Positions 46,841 to 58,974 of a stretch of DNA of 64,000 bases are shown here, one piece after another. A program made the translations under genes and the position numbers. Source of the DNA: Amborella trichopoda. Taxonomy: Eukaryota; Streptophyta; Magnoliopsida; Amborellales; Amborellaceae. Below the pieces are notes generated by a model that saw nothing but the letters and a program-made list of their open reading frames with translations, searched no databases and was not told the DNA's origin. Positions within the stretch are counted from its first letter, which is position 1; the number at the start of each line of letters is the position of its first letter. The stretch is taken from NCBI RefSeq assembly GCF_000471905.2, contig NW_006499603.1:3761121-3825120 (forward strand), written 5' to 3'.

Positions 46841-46999
46841 TCTCCTACAAGGGATGAGAAGTCATGACCTAAGTTTGAATGACCTGGGTTCCACTTTGCT
46901 GAGGATAATAGGTCAGAGTCAAGGTACAACTTCTACTTGGGATAACAGTAATAGAACACACACGGTTTCAGCCTGGGGTGTGCAACAATAGACTGTTTA

Positions 47000-47410
47000 G
47001 AACACAGACGACGCCAACCGTAGCAACCATTACTGCTTTTGAGTGCTAAGCTAGCGATGAATCTTCAAAAATGCAACCATCGCTGAAAACGGCCAACACT
47101 GCTTCTTAACGACTCAGCTAGCATTGAATTTGTTAAAAACTTAGCCAGCGCTGAGGACAGCCCATGCTATCTCGTGAACACAACTAGCACTAAGTTGTCA
47201 AGCACACAGTCGACGCTATGTCACCGAGCACACAACCAATGCTAGGCTTGTTGAAACATAGTCAATGCTCGGCATTAGTGAACATAGTCGGCGGTAGGTG
47301 TTGATAGACACAGCCGGTGCTAGACTTTTTGAAGACGCAGTCGGTGCCAGCCAAGAACACACAGCCGTCGCTAGATGACTTCGACCGCGTAATCGGCGCT
47401 AAGTATGGAT
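47000..47410. repeat. CGGCGCTA-core array upstream of the antisense promoter (L1)
   Basis: Units such as 'cacagtcgacgctatgtcac', 'cagccggtgctagacttttt' and 'gtaatcggcgctaagtatgg', about 30-40 bp apart. Position matches 14680-14960 in L2. Confidence 0.75.
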
Positions 47411-47598
47411 TAATATTCTGGCCATGACCCGAGCCGGACCCGATCCTGGTTTATGTTGCGTGGCATTTAATGAGGTTGCAATGAGACTTTACTCTGGCCT
47501 CAGATCAAAACCCAACCCGATTCGACGCATCAATGTTAGGCCTTCCTATACTTGGCTGGAATTCCCCTTTTGCGAAGGCCATATGGGGAAATCTTTGG

Positions 47599-47608
47599 CT
47601 ATATAAAG
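47599..47608 (+). promoter_or_regulatory. Antisense TATA box driving the L1 PMD unit
   Basis: CTATATAAAG in 'ttggctatataaagtgcg', the cleanest of the three antisense TATA boxes. It is followed by a leader of about 850 bp and the PMD gene. Confidence 0.55.
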
Positions 47609-48099
47609 TGCGTAAACCCCATTTTTCCCATTTTTCACCGGAGGTTTAAAAAAAACTTGGGGAAAGCTTTTTAGCGGTGAGAAGCAAGCAACTGGGGATT
47701 CCGACAGAGGGTTTGTAGGAGTTTTGCCGAAAAACAGGGAAGGTTCTGGCAAGTCACCATGGTTTTTGAGCGTAGAAGGGGTGAAGGAAGAAGCAGACAA
47801 GATTTGTTGCAGCGGGTTGTACAGGGCTTTCCATTGGCTCTAGCAATTTTTCGGCTGGAGTACATCGTTTTTTTGACAACTTGAGGGAGTTGCAGAGGTT
47901 TTTCGGTAGTTAGTGGCATTGCAGAGGGTTCCGGCAAGAAACCGAAGGGTTAAGGGAATGAACCATCGTTGAAGGTGGACGGTTTCTATTCACACATGTG
48001 AGACGTGTGTCGGGCGGCGTAGAAGGACGTGGCGACGGTTGTCAGGCGGTGTAGCGGGGCTCAAGATGTCACACGTAGAATCTGTGGCACATGTGAGGG

Positions 48100-48420
48100 A
48101 TCTGAACACAGCAAACGTTATATGTTGGCAAACACAGCCGGTGCTATGTGTTAACAAACACAACCGGTGCTAAACGTTGGCCATGCAGCCGGCACTAGGC
48201 TTTGACGGACACAGTCGACGTTATGCTTTAGCAGACACAACCGGCACTAAGCTTTAGCAGACACAACTGGCGCTAAGTGTTGGCGGGCACAGCCGGCACT
48301 AGGGTTTTAGTGCACAATCTGTGCTAAGTGTTGGCAAACACTACCGATGCTAAGCTTTGAGTACACAACCGATGCTGAGCATCAGTGGACACAGTTGGCA
48401 CTAATCCAGTGCCTTAACAA
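48100..48420. repeat. CGGCGCTA-core array in the antisense leader (L1)
   Basis: Units of about 25-32 bp, such as 'cacagccggtgctatgtgtt' and 'cacaactggcgctaagtgtt', ending about 40 bp before the PMD coding region. Confidence 0.75.
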
Positions 48421-48460
48421 TTTTGATTTGGAAGTAAACCACTAAGCCCTTTACAATGTG

Positions 48461-51400
48461 CTAGTTCTTCTTATTGAATTCCTGATGTGAAGAATCTCCC
48501 GAGAGAGGAGAGATCGGTACTGATAACTTTACCGGTGAGGCCTTAACAAGAGGGAAGCCCATTTTGCTAAGAAGGCCAATATGCAAACCAGAGTGGCGTC
48601 TAAGTGTCACTTTTATTACTGACCCAATTCGTTTTGAAGTCCGCAAGGGGAAATGTTAGTATCGCAGAAGGGGTGGCGCTCCTCCATTGTATGCACAAAA
48701 ACATAGCTTCCGGGGAGAACTTGTCTACCTTAAGAAAACAAATGGTCAAGGAAAAGGGGCTACTAATGTGGTCAAAAAGAGGCCTTCGAATATAGGGGGA
48801 ACACCAATATTTGAAGGGATACTCTTCTTGGACTGCCAAGGTGTTAGTGTCGCACAAAAGCATTCTTGAACGTGCTTCTCTGCTAGCAGCAGTCTAGTGT
48901 TCAGGCAGCTACTATGACCGATGCTCTAATACTGTCCAAGTATTACTGGAGACCTGGAGTCACACTAGCAATTCCTGGCTTCTTATGCATGGGGAGGTAG
49001 GAATCTCTTTGGTTGATCTTCATTTTATTGGGGGCCTTCCGATGATCGAGGCCATTTATGACGAGTTCACACCCCCGAACTCGGTCATCTTTGGTGGTGC
49101 TAGCTTGGGGGAAGAAGAGCCGCCTGCCAGTCTTTCAAAGATCTTCGAGGCTTACCAATTAGTTCATGTCAAGACTAGTAATGGCTGAGTAACCTTCACC
49201 GAATGGGTGAAATTATTTTGTCGGGGTACTCCGAGAGGAAAAGGGAAGGCAGTTGTGAAGGGGACGCCTCCCGTGTATCAATCCAAGAGCAATGATGACT
49301 GTGTCTTTTTGGCTGCGTAGTTGGCCTTATTTTTGTGCAAGTTCGTGCTCCCTGGGTGGAAAATCAACATTCATCCAGGCACATTGTATGTAGCTTGCGA
49401 CATGGCCAAAGGGCGTGAGTATGCCCTTGCTCAGCTAGTCTTGTGTAACATTTACCATGACTCTGGGGCCATCTCCCATGGAAAGGCCTACAAAGGAAAA
49501 GAGCGAGGGAATGGCATTGTAGGAGGAGAGGCATTTCCAGGGGATTTTAAGACTCTATTCCCCATTCATTACATGTATGGGTGGCTAGGGGCCTATTTCC
49601 CTGCTACTTATGTGAAGAACCAAGGCACATGGAGCAAATTGTGGCCCTTCTTGATGAGGATTGCTAGCAAAAAGGCTATCTTTCACAGCCCAGGGGAAGC
49701 TCGGGTTTTTTCGAGAATGACACTTTGAATATGCGACGAGTCCCATTTCTAGTTGGGAGCTTCACTGATCGTGATTTCATTGATAAACTATGGAAGGAGC
49801 TGGACGACCCTCCAACAACCATCAGGGAACTCATGTTCATGCTGAGCATTAGAGGAGTTCTACCTTATCAGACTCTGCATAGTGCCAGATTAGAAGGATA
49901 TTTCCCCCACCGCTTCGCCCGTCAGCTTGGGCTTTACCAGAGATGTCCCTTCTCAGTGCGGTGCAGAGTAAATGTAGGGAAGCCAAAAAAGCTTAGGACT
50001 CTTTGTGAGTGCTGGCTGTCAGAACATATACGGACCGCTTGGTCCACGTGTCTAGAAATGACAGAGATCAGCAAGTACGTGTTACCTCACTTTAGCAAGA
50101 CCAAGGCCTATGTGAATTGGTGGAGGATCACTAGTAAGGGATACTGGGTTGAGGATCATCCTTGGAAAGGAGAGAACGGCAACTGGTGCCATGAGGCTAG
50201 GTAGAGGAATGTGGTGGATCCTCCTGCTTTTGACAAAGTCTTTGTCTTGGAATATCCCTCGAACTAGCAAGCTCTAGGGATTCCTCAAGAGATAACGACT
50301 GATGATTTTTGTCGAAATTTTTTAGCCATGAAACAGAGAACTGGGAGCGTCTTTGATAAACTAAGTTCCATATTTGAATGGGATGCGACAAGTTCCTGGT
50401 TATGAGAAGTGTCCCACTCAAAACTTGAACGTGCTGATTGGGAGCGATCCTCATAGTAAACTAGTTGCGGGTGCTTCTCAAGGAGGGAGTTCTAAAGTGA
50501 CAGTTCCTTCTCCAACAGGGGGTAAGAAAAGGAAACTCTCCACCCGTACCGACCCTCATGCATCAGCTACTGTTAGTGGGCGTACTTGAGGATGTATGGG
50601 AGTCAAACTTCCTATAGTCTCAGAACCAGGAGGTAGTTCTTCTTTCTCTGATCATTTAGCAACTCCCCCCGATATTATTATCTAAGCTTTCTCCACTAGC
50701 TTTTGTCTCTCCTGAATTTTTTTCTTCTTCTTCAGAGACAGAAGCAAACGACTCTAGCCCTTCTGAGCCCACCATTATTGCTTTTGACTGGGAAGTGACT
50801 CCGAATTTTTAGGAGGTACCCCTAAATCAAGGGGTAGTTCCTAAGTCAGAGCCGGCTCTGATGGAGACTGATGAGGCAGAAGGTCCCGAAGCAACTGCTC
50901 CAGGAAGGGAATTTGATGCCAATGTGGCCTCTGTGGTTCAGGGGTTTAATGCCCCGACTAAGGTAGGGGATGTATTTCAAGAAGAAGGGCATGTAGTTAA
51001 TGATGTCCCTACGTACCAAGAGGTTGATGCCCCTGTAAGCCCAGGCCTTGAAGACTAAGGAGTTAAGCTTTTTGTGGCCGAGATTCTGGCTGTTGAGGGT
51101 GGAGGCCAGATGGAAGAAACCATGGCTAAGGCTGAATCAGTGATTAGCGAAGACAAAAGGGAAGAGGCCATTTCTAAACATGTGGCAGTTCAGGAGGGTG
51201 AGAAGCATGGGGAACAGGTTTCTTTGGTGGCCATTGGGACAGAAGTGGACGCCTCCATAAGCCAGGGTCAAGGCAGCAAGGCTGATACTGAACCATATAG
51301 GTTGAAGCTAGGGCTGTCTCAGGATCTGAGGAGCACGAGGATCTGGACTCTGCCATCGTTTCAGAGGAACCAATGGCTCAGATGGATATTACTTTGACAA

Positions 51401-52101
51401 GCCGATCCTTGAAGCCAAAGTTTTTTCAGCTATGGCAATCCCAACGGCATCATCTGGGCCCATCTTTAGCAAGATTTCGGGTATGTTTGTAGGCATGCTT
51501 CGAGCAGGCCTTCAGGGCTTGAGGGCCTTTCAATGAGCTGGGCGAAGCTTTGGCTAAACTGAGGGAATTCACTACGACCACTGTGGTTAGGAGTACACCA
51601 GAAGTGCTTTCCCATATTGATGCAACCCTAAATGAGTTGGAGAGCTAGCGGTCGGGAGTGCTGCATCATGAGGCAGAAATCAACAGGCTAGCCTCCTTGG
51701 AGGAGTCGATCTTGCATCATCACGAGAAGATAGATTTTTGCATTGAGAAGAAGGCCACGAAGACTGACCATCAACAGGATCTCAAGAGGGATATGCAAGG
51801 CAGCTACAAGAGAATGATTGAAATCAGAGAGGAGATGTGAATATTGAGGCAGGAATTCGATGGTCTTGAGACGAAGATGATTGAGAGGAGAGCCATGGAG
51901 GCCTCTTTGGATGGAGATTTATCCAAACTCAATTGCACCATTGAGTCTGAAACTGTGGCGATGGAGGAGGAGACTCAAATGGTGGCCAAACTGAAGGAGC
52001 GTGTCCAGGGCACCGAGACTTCTCCTGTGGCGTGCAGTGCGGAGATCAATAAGATGATTGATCAGTTTTTAAAATGTCTTTTCTTTTACCAACACTTGTA
52101 A
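48461..52101 (+). pseudogene. Antisense plant mobile domain (PMD) gene carried by L1, broken
   Basis: Homologue of the L2 gene at 16188-19763, in places better kept. PMD-type blocks in order: 'TPPNSVIFGGASLG' (near 49080), 'GREYALAQLVLCNIYH' (near 49415), 'FPIHYMYGWLGAYFPATY' (near 49575), 'MNMRRVPFLVGSF' (near 49730), and 'AYVNWWRITSKGYW' (near 50110). The run 'ALAQLVLCNIYH...FPIHYMYGWL' is typical of the PMD proteins of LTR elements and is the main reason for the call. Then come a 'PTGGKKRK' linker (near 50520), acidic sequence, and a coiled coil with HHEKIDFCIEKKA and LKERVQGTE (51650-52080). Broken in several places. Family PF10536 is my best match; a profile search was not possible. Confidence 0.65.
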
Positions 52102-52117
52102 AAAGTTTTAACTCATA

Positions 52118-52123
52118 AATAAA
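52118..52123 (+). terminator. Poly(A) signal AATAAA behind the L1 PMD gene
   Basis: AATAAA in 'cataaataaagttc', matching L2 19812-19817. Confidence 0.5.
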
Positions 52124-52299
52124 GTTCTTATTTTTCTCTTTTAGCTGACTTCGCTGCATGATTTCTTCTCTCTTTTTTTTTGGCCTCTCGACATTTTTTA
52201 TTGTCTTAAGGGGCTATAACCCTAGGCCTTGTTTAGTCCCATGATGGGCTGCCACGGCTTGGAGAGCTTCAAAATGGGGAGTCATTGCTTTTTCTCAAC

Positions 52300-53968
52300 T
52301 TAATGTTTGATTGCCCAAGGCTCGTAGTTCATTTTCCTCATGATTTGATGAGCCGGCTCACTATAGATAGTCCAATCGGGTGGGGCTTTGGCTTCCATTC
52401 GTGGTGCATTTACTACAAACCCATTACAGCTTTTGGTCTCCGGCATGAACTCCTCGATATGTTTCGAAGCAATACGCATAACCTCCAATTGACTTTGGAG
52501 ACTGCAAACTTCGCTTCCTAACTCTGTTAAGGGAACCTGCTCTTGAGGGGAAGAAGATTGTCCTTTGTCAAACCGCACTCCTCCTGCTTGATCAAGGAAA
52601 CGTAGAACTTTCGGCTGATCACTGGTCCGAGAAGCATGCTCTATACTTATAGAAATCATAATTTGAAAAAAATTTCGCGGTGGTTGACGCGCCACTTTTG
52701 CTTTCAAGAGTGCAATGGGGATATGCAGGACTTTTTTATGGTCCGGCGTATAGGTGATCTTTGGAGCTAGGATTTCTATCCTCATGACTTGCTCAATCTC
52801 AAAAGGAATTTCTGATTCGTCTTCCCACAAAGACAACTTGGGGATGGGGGTAGAGGGGTAGAGGGCGAGAAGTCCTCTTCAAGTGAGGAGGGAGTTTCTT
52901 CAGGTATGAGTGCCAGGGCATTAGAATGAATAAGGCTAGAGGGAGAATTCTATCCTGCCTTTCTTCCTCTTTGAACATGTTCACCAATGTTCTCCCAATA
53001 TCCTCAACATCTTCATGAGGCGAAGATGTAGTCTTGATTGTAGACGCCCTATCACATCATATTTCACCTTTCTTGATCAAGGCCTTGTGCTCTTAGTCCT
53101 GCCACTGGTTTGGGTGGTATGTTGGGTTGAGGAGCAGGTTTGGGTTGAAGAGGTTTATTTTGGCCTGCTGACTGACTTGATTGCACAGCGGGCTTGGTTC
53201 GGGTGATGGTGGTTTGAGGTTTTGGAAGTGATTGAGTCAGAGGTATCCTAGGGAATTGAAGAATAGGTTGATTGTTTGAGGTATTGGGATTAGAAAGGAG
53301 CTCAAGGAACTGTAGGATAAGAAGATTGGTCTTTGGATTGGGGCGTAGTGGTGAACTAGGAAACTTCAAGGTGCGCGACTTCTGCGGTGAAGGTTGCAGC
53401 AACTTCCCCGATTTGAGATTTATCTGCCCCATGCTGGGTGATGCTCTTGAGATTTGCACCATGTGGCAAGTTTCTCGAGAGTAGAAGCTTTGTCCCCTAG
53501 ACTCTCTTAGTCTCTGCTCAAGGTCGGGCTCAGGGGGCCATTGGGGTTTCTTTGGCTTCAACTTTTTGTGCTTCTTTGAAGAAGGTGGCTCTGGCTTAGC
53601 TTTAGCTGCCAGAGCGTCAGCAACTGTCAAGAATCCAACTACTTGTGCCAGGGTCTTTTAGGTCTTTTAGGTCTTTAGGTCTTTCCCTGAATGCTTTTAA
53701 CGTCGTCACCCTCATTAGACGTGCTCTGAGTGGAAGATGGCACGGGAATGTCTTCTTGATAGGATGAAGAAGGAAGAAGGAACGTGTCAGGGATAAAGTT
53801 CAATAAAGTTGGCAATGGGGGAAGGGGCCTGAGAAATTCCTGCTCAACTAGAGGTTGTGCAGTCTTGCTTCTCCGGCGAGCAGCCCTTAATGCCCGTCTT
53901 TTTCTGGTTTTTTTAGGTGGTGTTTGATTTGTCTCGCTAGGCCTGTGAGCAGCCTTAGCTTGGCGCAC
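52300..53968 (-). pseudogene. L1 gag-pol linker and downstream region, fossil
   Basis: Includes the Pro-rich linker with 'KKHKKLKPKKPQWPPEPDLEQ' style basic sequence (53064-53630) and the segment 52300-52987 that ends in 'IMRKMNYEPW', recalling the G-patch-like region near the protease/reverse transcriptase border of Tat elements. No protease active-site block recognised here and no reverse transcriptase. Confidence 0.55.
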
Positions 53969-54070
53969 CGCTTCTCATTTTAAGGACTTGACTCAACTTC
54001 ATCCATGATGGACTATCCACGGCTAGGAAGTCGAGGGTTCAGCAGAGTCTGAATCATTATTAGGAAGGTC

Positions 54071-57022
54071 TTAAGTTGGGAGATCCTCTTGTATCAGTGG
54101 AGCGGTGGCTTGGGGATCACTTACCGAGATGTTGTAAAACTCCAGACATTCCCGCATTTTCTTTGTGAATATATCATGAAAACTGGTGCATTCCCACAGG
54201 TAGTGGCCCCATATCTGGTGATACGGGCACCAACGGTCCTCGGTCCCCTTAGCAAGGCGTCGGGGTTGCCTTGCCTGCTTTAGTGTGATTAGACCTTCCT
54301 GAAGCATTATAATAAAGAAGGCATGAAGGATACCTGGGGCTTCATCTTCCTCTTGGATGGTTACTACATGGGAGGCTTATGATGCTGCGAATGCCTTCTT
54401 TAAGTCTTCGAGCTTTATCTGACCCTTCTGGATCAGGGCTTCGTTAATATATTTTAGCATGTAACAATCATCTGTGGGGTGATTGATCCTTCGATGGTAA
54501 GCACAGTAATTCGCTTGAGTGTCGAGCCTAGCTTGCTCAGGAAACTTGGCTTCTTGAAGCTCGATCATGTTTTGTTCGAACAATAATCGGAATAGTGCAT
54601 GGACCCATTCCTTCTCAAAGGGGTAGACCTTGTTCCTATGCCTGATGAAATAATCATCTCGATTAAGATTCACCAGTGGGGATACTCGGTTGTACGATTG
54701 TTGTTGCATACCCGCCTGAGGCATTGTCTTTGTTGTGCTCACCCCTTTAGAGAGATCCAAAGTTTGGGAGGGAGCTTTCTTGGGATCAGTGACCGTGAAA
54801 GCTGCACTAATCACTCCTTTCTGTTGGCTGCCCCGAGTGTTAGTCCGAGAGCTACCATTGCCCCCGTTGTTCGTTGAGTTTGTAGGCGGTTGTCGTGACC
54901 CACCGTGGTGGTCTGATAGACTTTTTATTCGGACTGAATTAAAAATCAGCTCTCACATGGAAGTTGGATTAAAGGCCTCAACATGTAAAGCAATCTCAGG
55001 TCGCACGTTCCGCACGCAAGTTTGGACTGCTTCCTTCTCAGGCATGGGATTGGGATGATGAGTAGCCAAATTTCTTCATCTTGATATGAACTGGTCCACG
55101 GGCTCATCAAGATCTTGAGTCAAGGTGAGAAATTTGATGGTTTGAAGCTCTCTCTCGACCTCAAAGAAACGCTGATGGGACAACTTCTCCATTTCCTCCC
55201 AAGTATGTATTGAGTTTGGGGGGAGTCGAGCATACCACTGAAAAGCTGGGCCGTCAAGGGTTTCAACAAACTGACGGAGAAGGTGTCTCCGATCAGCCGC
55301 AGTTTCTCGACATGCTGCCTGGAAGTGGGCGATATGCTGGTTGGGATACGTGGTCCCGTTGATTAGGGGAAACTTCCCTTTGTTGTAATCTGAGGGAAAC
55401 AGGACCCTTGATATATGAAGGTACGACCTTTGATAAGGCGTTGCACCCTGTATCCTCGGAATTTGCCTATTCTTTAAGCTATGGGTCACCATAGCATCTA
55501 TATTTGCCTGTGAGACGGGGTGAGGGGCAGAATTATCTTGTGAGGCAAAGGGAAGGGAATACATGGAGGCGCACCATTCGAGAGGTGGGAATTAACCTCA
55601 TGGTTAGCTGATTGCTGGGCAGCATCTATACGATCAATCTTTTCTATCATTGCACGCACCATGTCTTCAAACTTATTCATGCGGTCTTCCTGCTAGTCAG
55701 GCTCGTCTATAACCGTCACAATGACTGTTTCTTCGGGGGGGTCAACCCTAGGTGCAGTTAAGGGCTTGTGAACGTGACGGGTGACGTGCGGTAGATCAGA
55801 CAGCAAGGGGTCAGCATGCCCCGACTGAACTCGACTCTCGTATGCCGATCGTGTGAGGACCGGTTCTCGACAATCTTGAGACCGTGGCTGATTGAATGAC
55901 TGGGTAATTTTCTACAACGTTTACCACATTACAGGGCTGATGAAGCTCTTCTTCATGCTTCGTCATCTGAAGAGGGTAGAAGGGGTTCAGGCGAAGAGGG
56001 TCATCAGAGCTGGTTACCCCGACCGCCTTAGCCACTTGCTTGGTGAGAATTCACATATCGCATTTAACTTTGAGGTTTTGATGGACATCGCGCCAAAATT
56101 GCGATCGAGACTGCGGCTGGTCAACCATTCTTGCACAAGAGAGAGCTGCCTCAATCAGATGCGGTAAAGGATGATGGCCAGCGACTGGAGTCATCTTGGG
56201 TCGAGGAGGATGAAGGACTTGATCTTCCAACAAGTCTTTGCCCCGAGCTCTCTTGTGGGCTCCGGAGACATGACTGAAATGACGGGGCTAGTTCAGGATG
56301 GTACTCTCGAGGAAGGTCTTCGAGTACCATGGCTGGAGGTGCTTGCTCGAAGAAGGAGCAGCAAGCAAGAGCATGGTTGACTCATGAGGACGTCGCCTGA
56401 GTCAAGAGCGAGGGGCTGTCTGCGACGGCGATGCATGTTCGCCCCTTAAAGAAGGATCACAGTTTGACCTGGGGGTCTGCCAGGGCTCGAGCAAGTGGTC
56501 TGGCCTTAGGAGGTTGAGAATTGCGAGCCAATGTCTGCAAAATAACAGATGGAGGCCTGCCTCTTATAGGGTGCGCTTGTGTGTGCTGAGTAGGAGGATG
56601 AGAAGATCGTCTTCTACGTACTCGAGTTGGTGCAATGACAGCGTTGTCCGGAGCAGTGAGATGCATATGAGCAGCATATGCAAGACTCGGCCTTGGAAGG
56701 TTAGATCCTGGGTACTAACTCGAGGCAGCTGAAGGGTTGCCCTGAGGTGTGGCTCGAGTGGATGACCCACAAGCCTTATGGTGTGTGCGAGGGGTGGAGG
56801 CCACAGGGTCTCCACCTCGATGTGTTGAGCCTCTAAGGATAGAGACTCATTGTGGTGCAAGAATGTGGGAGGTAACCTTGAGGCGACCCACAGAAGCAAT
56901 GGCAACTTGCTTGCCTTTTGCAGAGAGGGACTGGATAGCCTTTCGGCGTACGTTAGCAACACGACTGACAAGAGACTTGTCGGTGGCTGGGTGCATGTTG
57001 TGAGTAGTGGCGTGTGTGCCAC
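54071..57022 (-). pseudogene. L1 gag, fossil
   Basis: Same order as in L2 and L3: N-terminal leader (57022-56200), 'MNKFEDMVRAMIEKID' (near 55660), 'GKFPLINGTTYPNQHIAHF' (near 55370), the gag core 'HTWEEMEKLSHQRFFEVE' (near 55190), then two motifs with C-x2-H-x4-H-x4-C spacing: CAYHRRINHPTDDC (near 54500) and CPYHQIWGHYLWEC (near 54220). Broken in several places. Confidence 0.75.
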
Positions 57023-57310
57023 CTATGCAGGGTGCCTTGGTGGAGTTTCCACTAGAGCAAGGACCTTGAAGTCCCTGCTCACGCCAATCCAGGATAAGAC
57101 CTGAGAGCTAGACCTAGGGTCTTTACTCAAAAGAAGGGTTGGAAAAGAAGATGGAGGAACTTGTTCCTTGGGGACACTCACGAATGCGAGGATAAGGAAA
57201 TCCCCGATCTAAATGAATGGGTTAGAGAACCCAGCAGCCATAAGTGTAGATACAAAAAATAAATGGAGAAGCATAGTCAAACAAGTATGATCCGACTAAG
57301 GCGTAGTAAG

Positions 57311-57329
57311 TCCCCAGTGGACTCGCCAA
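57311..57329 (-). other. PBS of L1
   Basis: Minus strand TTGGCGAGTCCACTGGGGA, two bases inside the 5' LTR edge. The clearest PBS in the window. Confidence 0.75.
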
Positions 57330-58129
57330 GCTGGTTAGGTGCCTCGATCTCGCCCTCCGGATCAAAATGATCTGGCGGCATGCATCTCGAGTTTCGAGGA
57401 GACCCAGGACTTTGAGGTCGCTCTCTTAGGAACCTCGTTCGAGAACAAGGGCAGGTATTACCAACTGATGAGAGAGGAATTTAAGGTGGGTTCGGTACTT
57501 TCTTGAGCTGGTTCACGTGGGCACCCTCTTAAATCACGAAAAAAGCCCCTCAGTAGTAAAAATTCTTCGAAATCGCCTCCCTTGGCTTGTATTCTCCTGT
57601 TTTCTGCAATCACACATGTATGGAAAATGTTACAAGACAGGTGGGTCAACAGACCTCACCTTGCCTTCGAGCGAAGGTACACAAGTGTACACATTCAAAA
57701 AGAAGAAGAGAATATTGAGAGAAAAAAGATGGGGGAGAGAAGAATTTAACCAGGTGAGGAGATCAGCACAGTGACTAAGCTGGTAGGTGATTGGCCTGAC
57801 GTGGTAGTAAAACAGGCTCGATAACTCAGATTGGCTCAACAAAATTAATACTATACATCAATACCGATACTGACTAGCTAGACACGATGGTTAGTCTATC
57901 ATGATAATAAAGCTGGCACAGTAATTCTGGCACAACAATATTATGGCTAGATGAAAGGACTACCATGATAGGCTAATCTTAACCCCTCTTAATCAAACGA
58001 AAGAATAATAGAAAGAGTGAAAATCATAAAGAAAGAATAAGAAGTAAGATAAGAGAAGAAGAAGAGAATAGAAAGAAGGAGAAGAAGAGAAAGAAAAGAG
58101 GAGAAGGGTGTGTGAGAGAAGAGAGAAGG

Positions 58130-58600
58130 ACACAGACGGCGCTAGATGTCGTCGGCTGCATTAGACAAAGATAAGGAAGAGGATACAGTCAGCGCTGAGC
58201 GTCACCAGCTGTGTTAGACAAGGATGAGGAAGAGGACACAATCAGCGTTGAGTGTTGCCGGCTGTGTTAGACAAAGAAGAGAGAGAAAACACAGTCAGCG
58301 TTGAGCTTCACCGGTTGTGTTAGACAAAGCAGAGAGAGAAGGCGCAGTCGACGCTAAGCTTTGCTGATTGTGCTAGACAGAGAAGAGAGAAAAGATGCAG
58401 TTTACGCTGAACTTCACCGACTGTGCTAGACAAAGAAGAGAGAAAAGATGCAGTTGGTGTTGAACTTCACCGACTGTGCTAGACAAAGAAGAGAGAGAAG
58501 ACATAGTCGGCACTAAGCTTCACCGACTGTGCTGGACAGAAGAGAAAGAAGACACAATCGACACTAAGCTTCACCGACTGTGTTAGACAGAAGAGAGAGA
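58130..58600. repeat. Hairpin minisatellite in L1 5' LTR
   Basis: About nine units of 50-55 bp. A good example is 58502-58531: arms CATAGTCGG and CCGACTGTG around a 12-base loop containing AAGCTT. A GA tract follows to about 58830. Confidence 0.85.
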
Positions 58601-58965
58601 GATAAAGATGAGAAGAAGAGAGAGAAAGAGAGAGATAGATGAAAAGAAGAGAGAGAAAGAGAGATAAAGAAGGGAAGAAGAGAGAAACAGAGATAAAGAT
58701 GAGAAGAAGAGAGAGAGATAGATATGAGAATAAGAATGAGAAAGAGAGATAGAGATGAGAAGAAGAGAGACAAAGAGAGATAAAGATGAGAAGAAGAGAG
58801 AAAAATATGAGAAAAGAGGGGAGGAGAGAGAAAGTTATCTTATCGAAGGGTACCATCCCTTTCCTTCTCTCTCCTCTCTCTCTCTAAGTCGTACCCATGA
58901 ACTTCAGCCATAATTTGAAGTTTTATCGAATGATCGAAGGTCGCTCTACAATTAGGTTTTGCATG

Positions 58966-58974
58966 TTTATATAG
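58966..58974 (-). promoter_or_regulatory. LTR TATA box (L1 5' LTR)
   Basis: Minus strand CTATATAAA in 'ctatataaacatgc'. This would be the promoter of the L1 genomic RNA. Confidence 0.6.

Larger units (their letters stand above)
46836..48450. other. L1 non-coding spacer, right part
   Basis: Continues the sequence broken off at 8853: it restarts 'tctcctacaagggatgag', matching L2 14454-14475. It contains CGGCGCTA-core arrays at about 47000-47410 and 48100-48420 with the antisense TATA box between them. Confidence 0.8.

Noticed and set aside
58479-58856. Long Ser/Leu/Phe-rich minus-strand open frames, also at 4499-4843
   Set aside because: They are translations of GA/CT tracts in the LTR and have no stop by composition alone.
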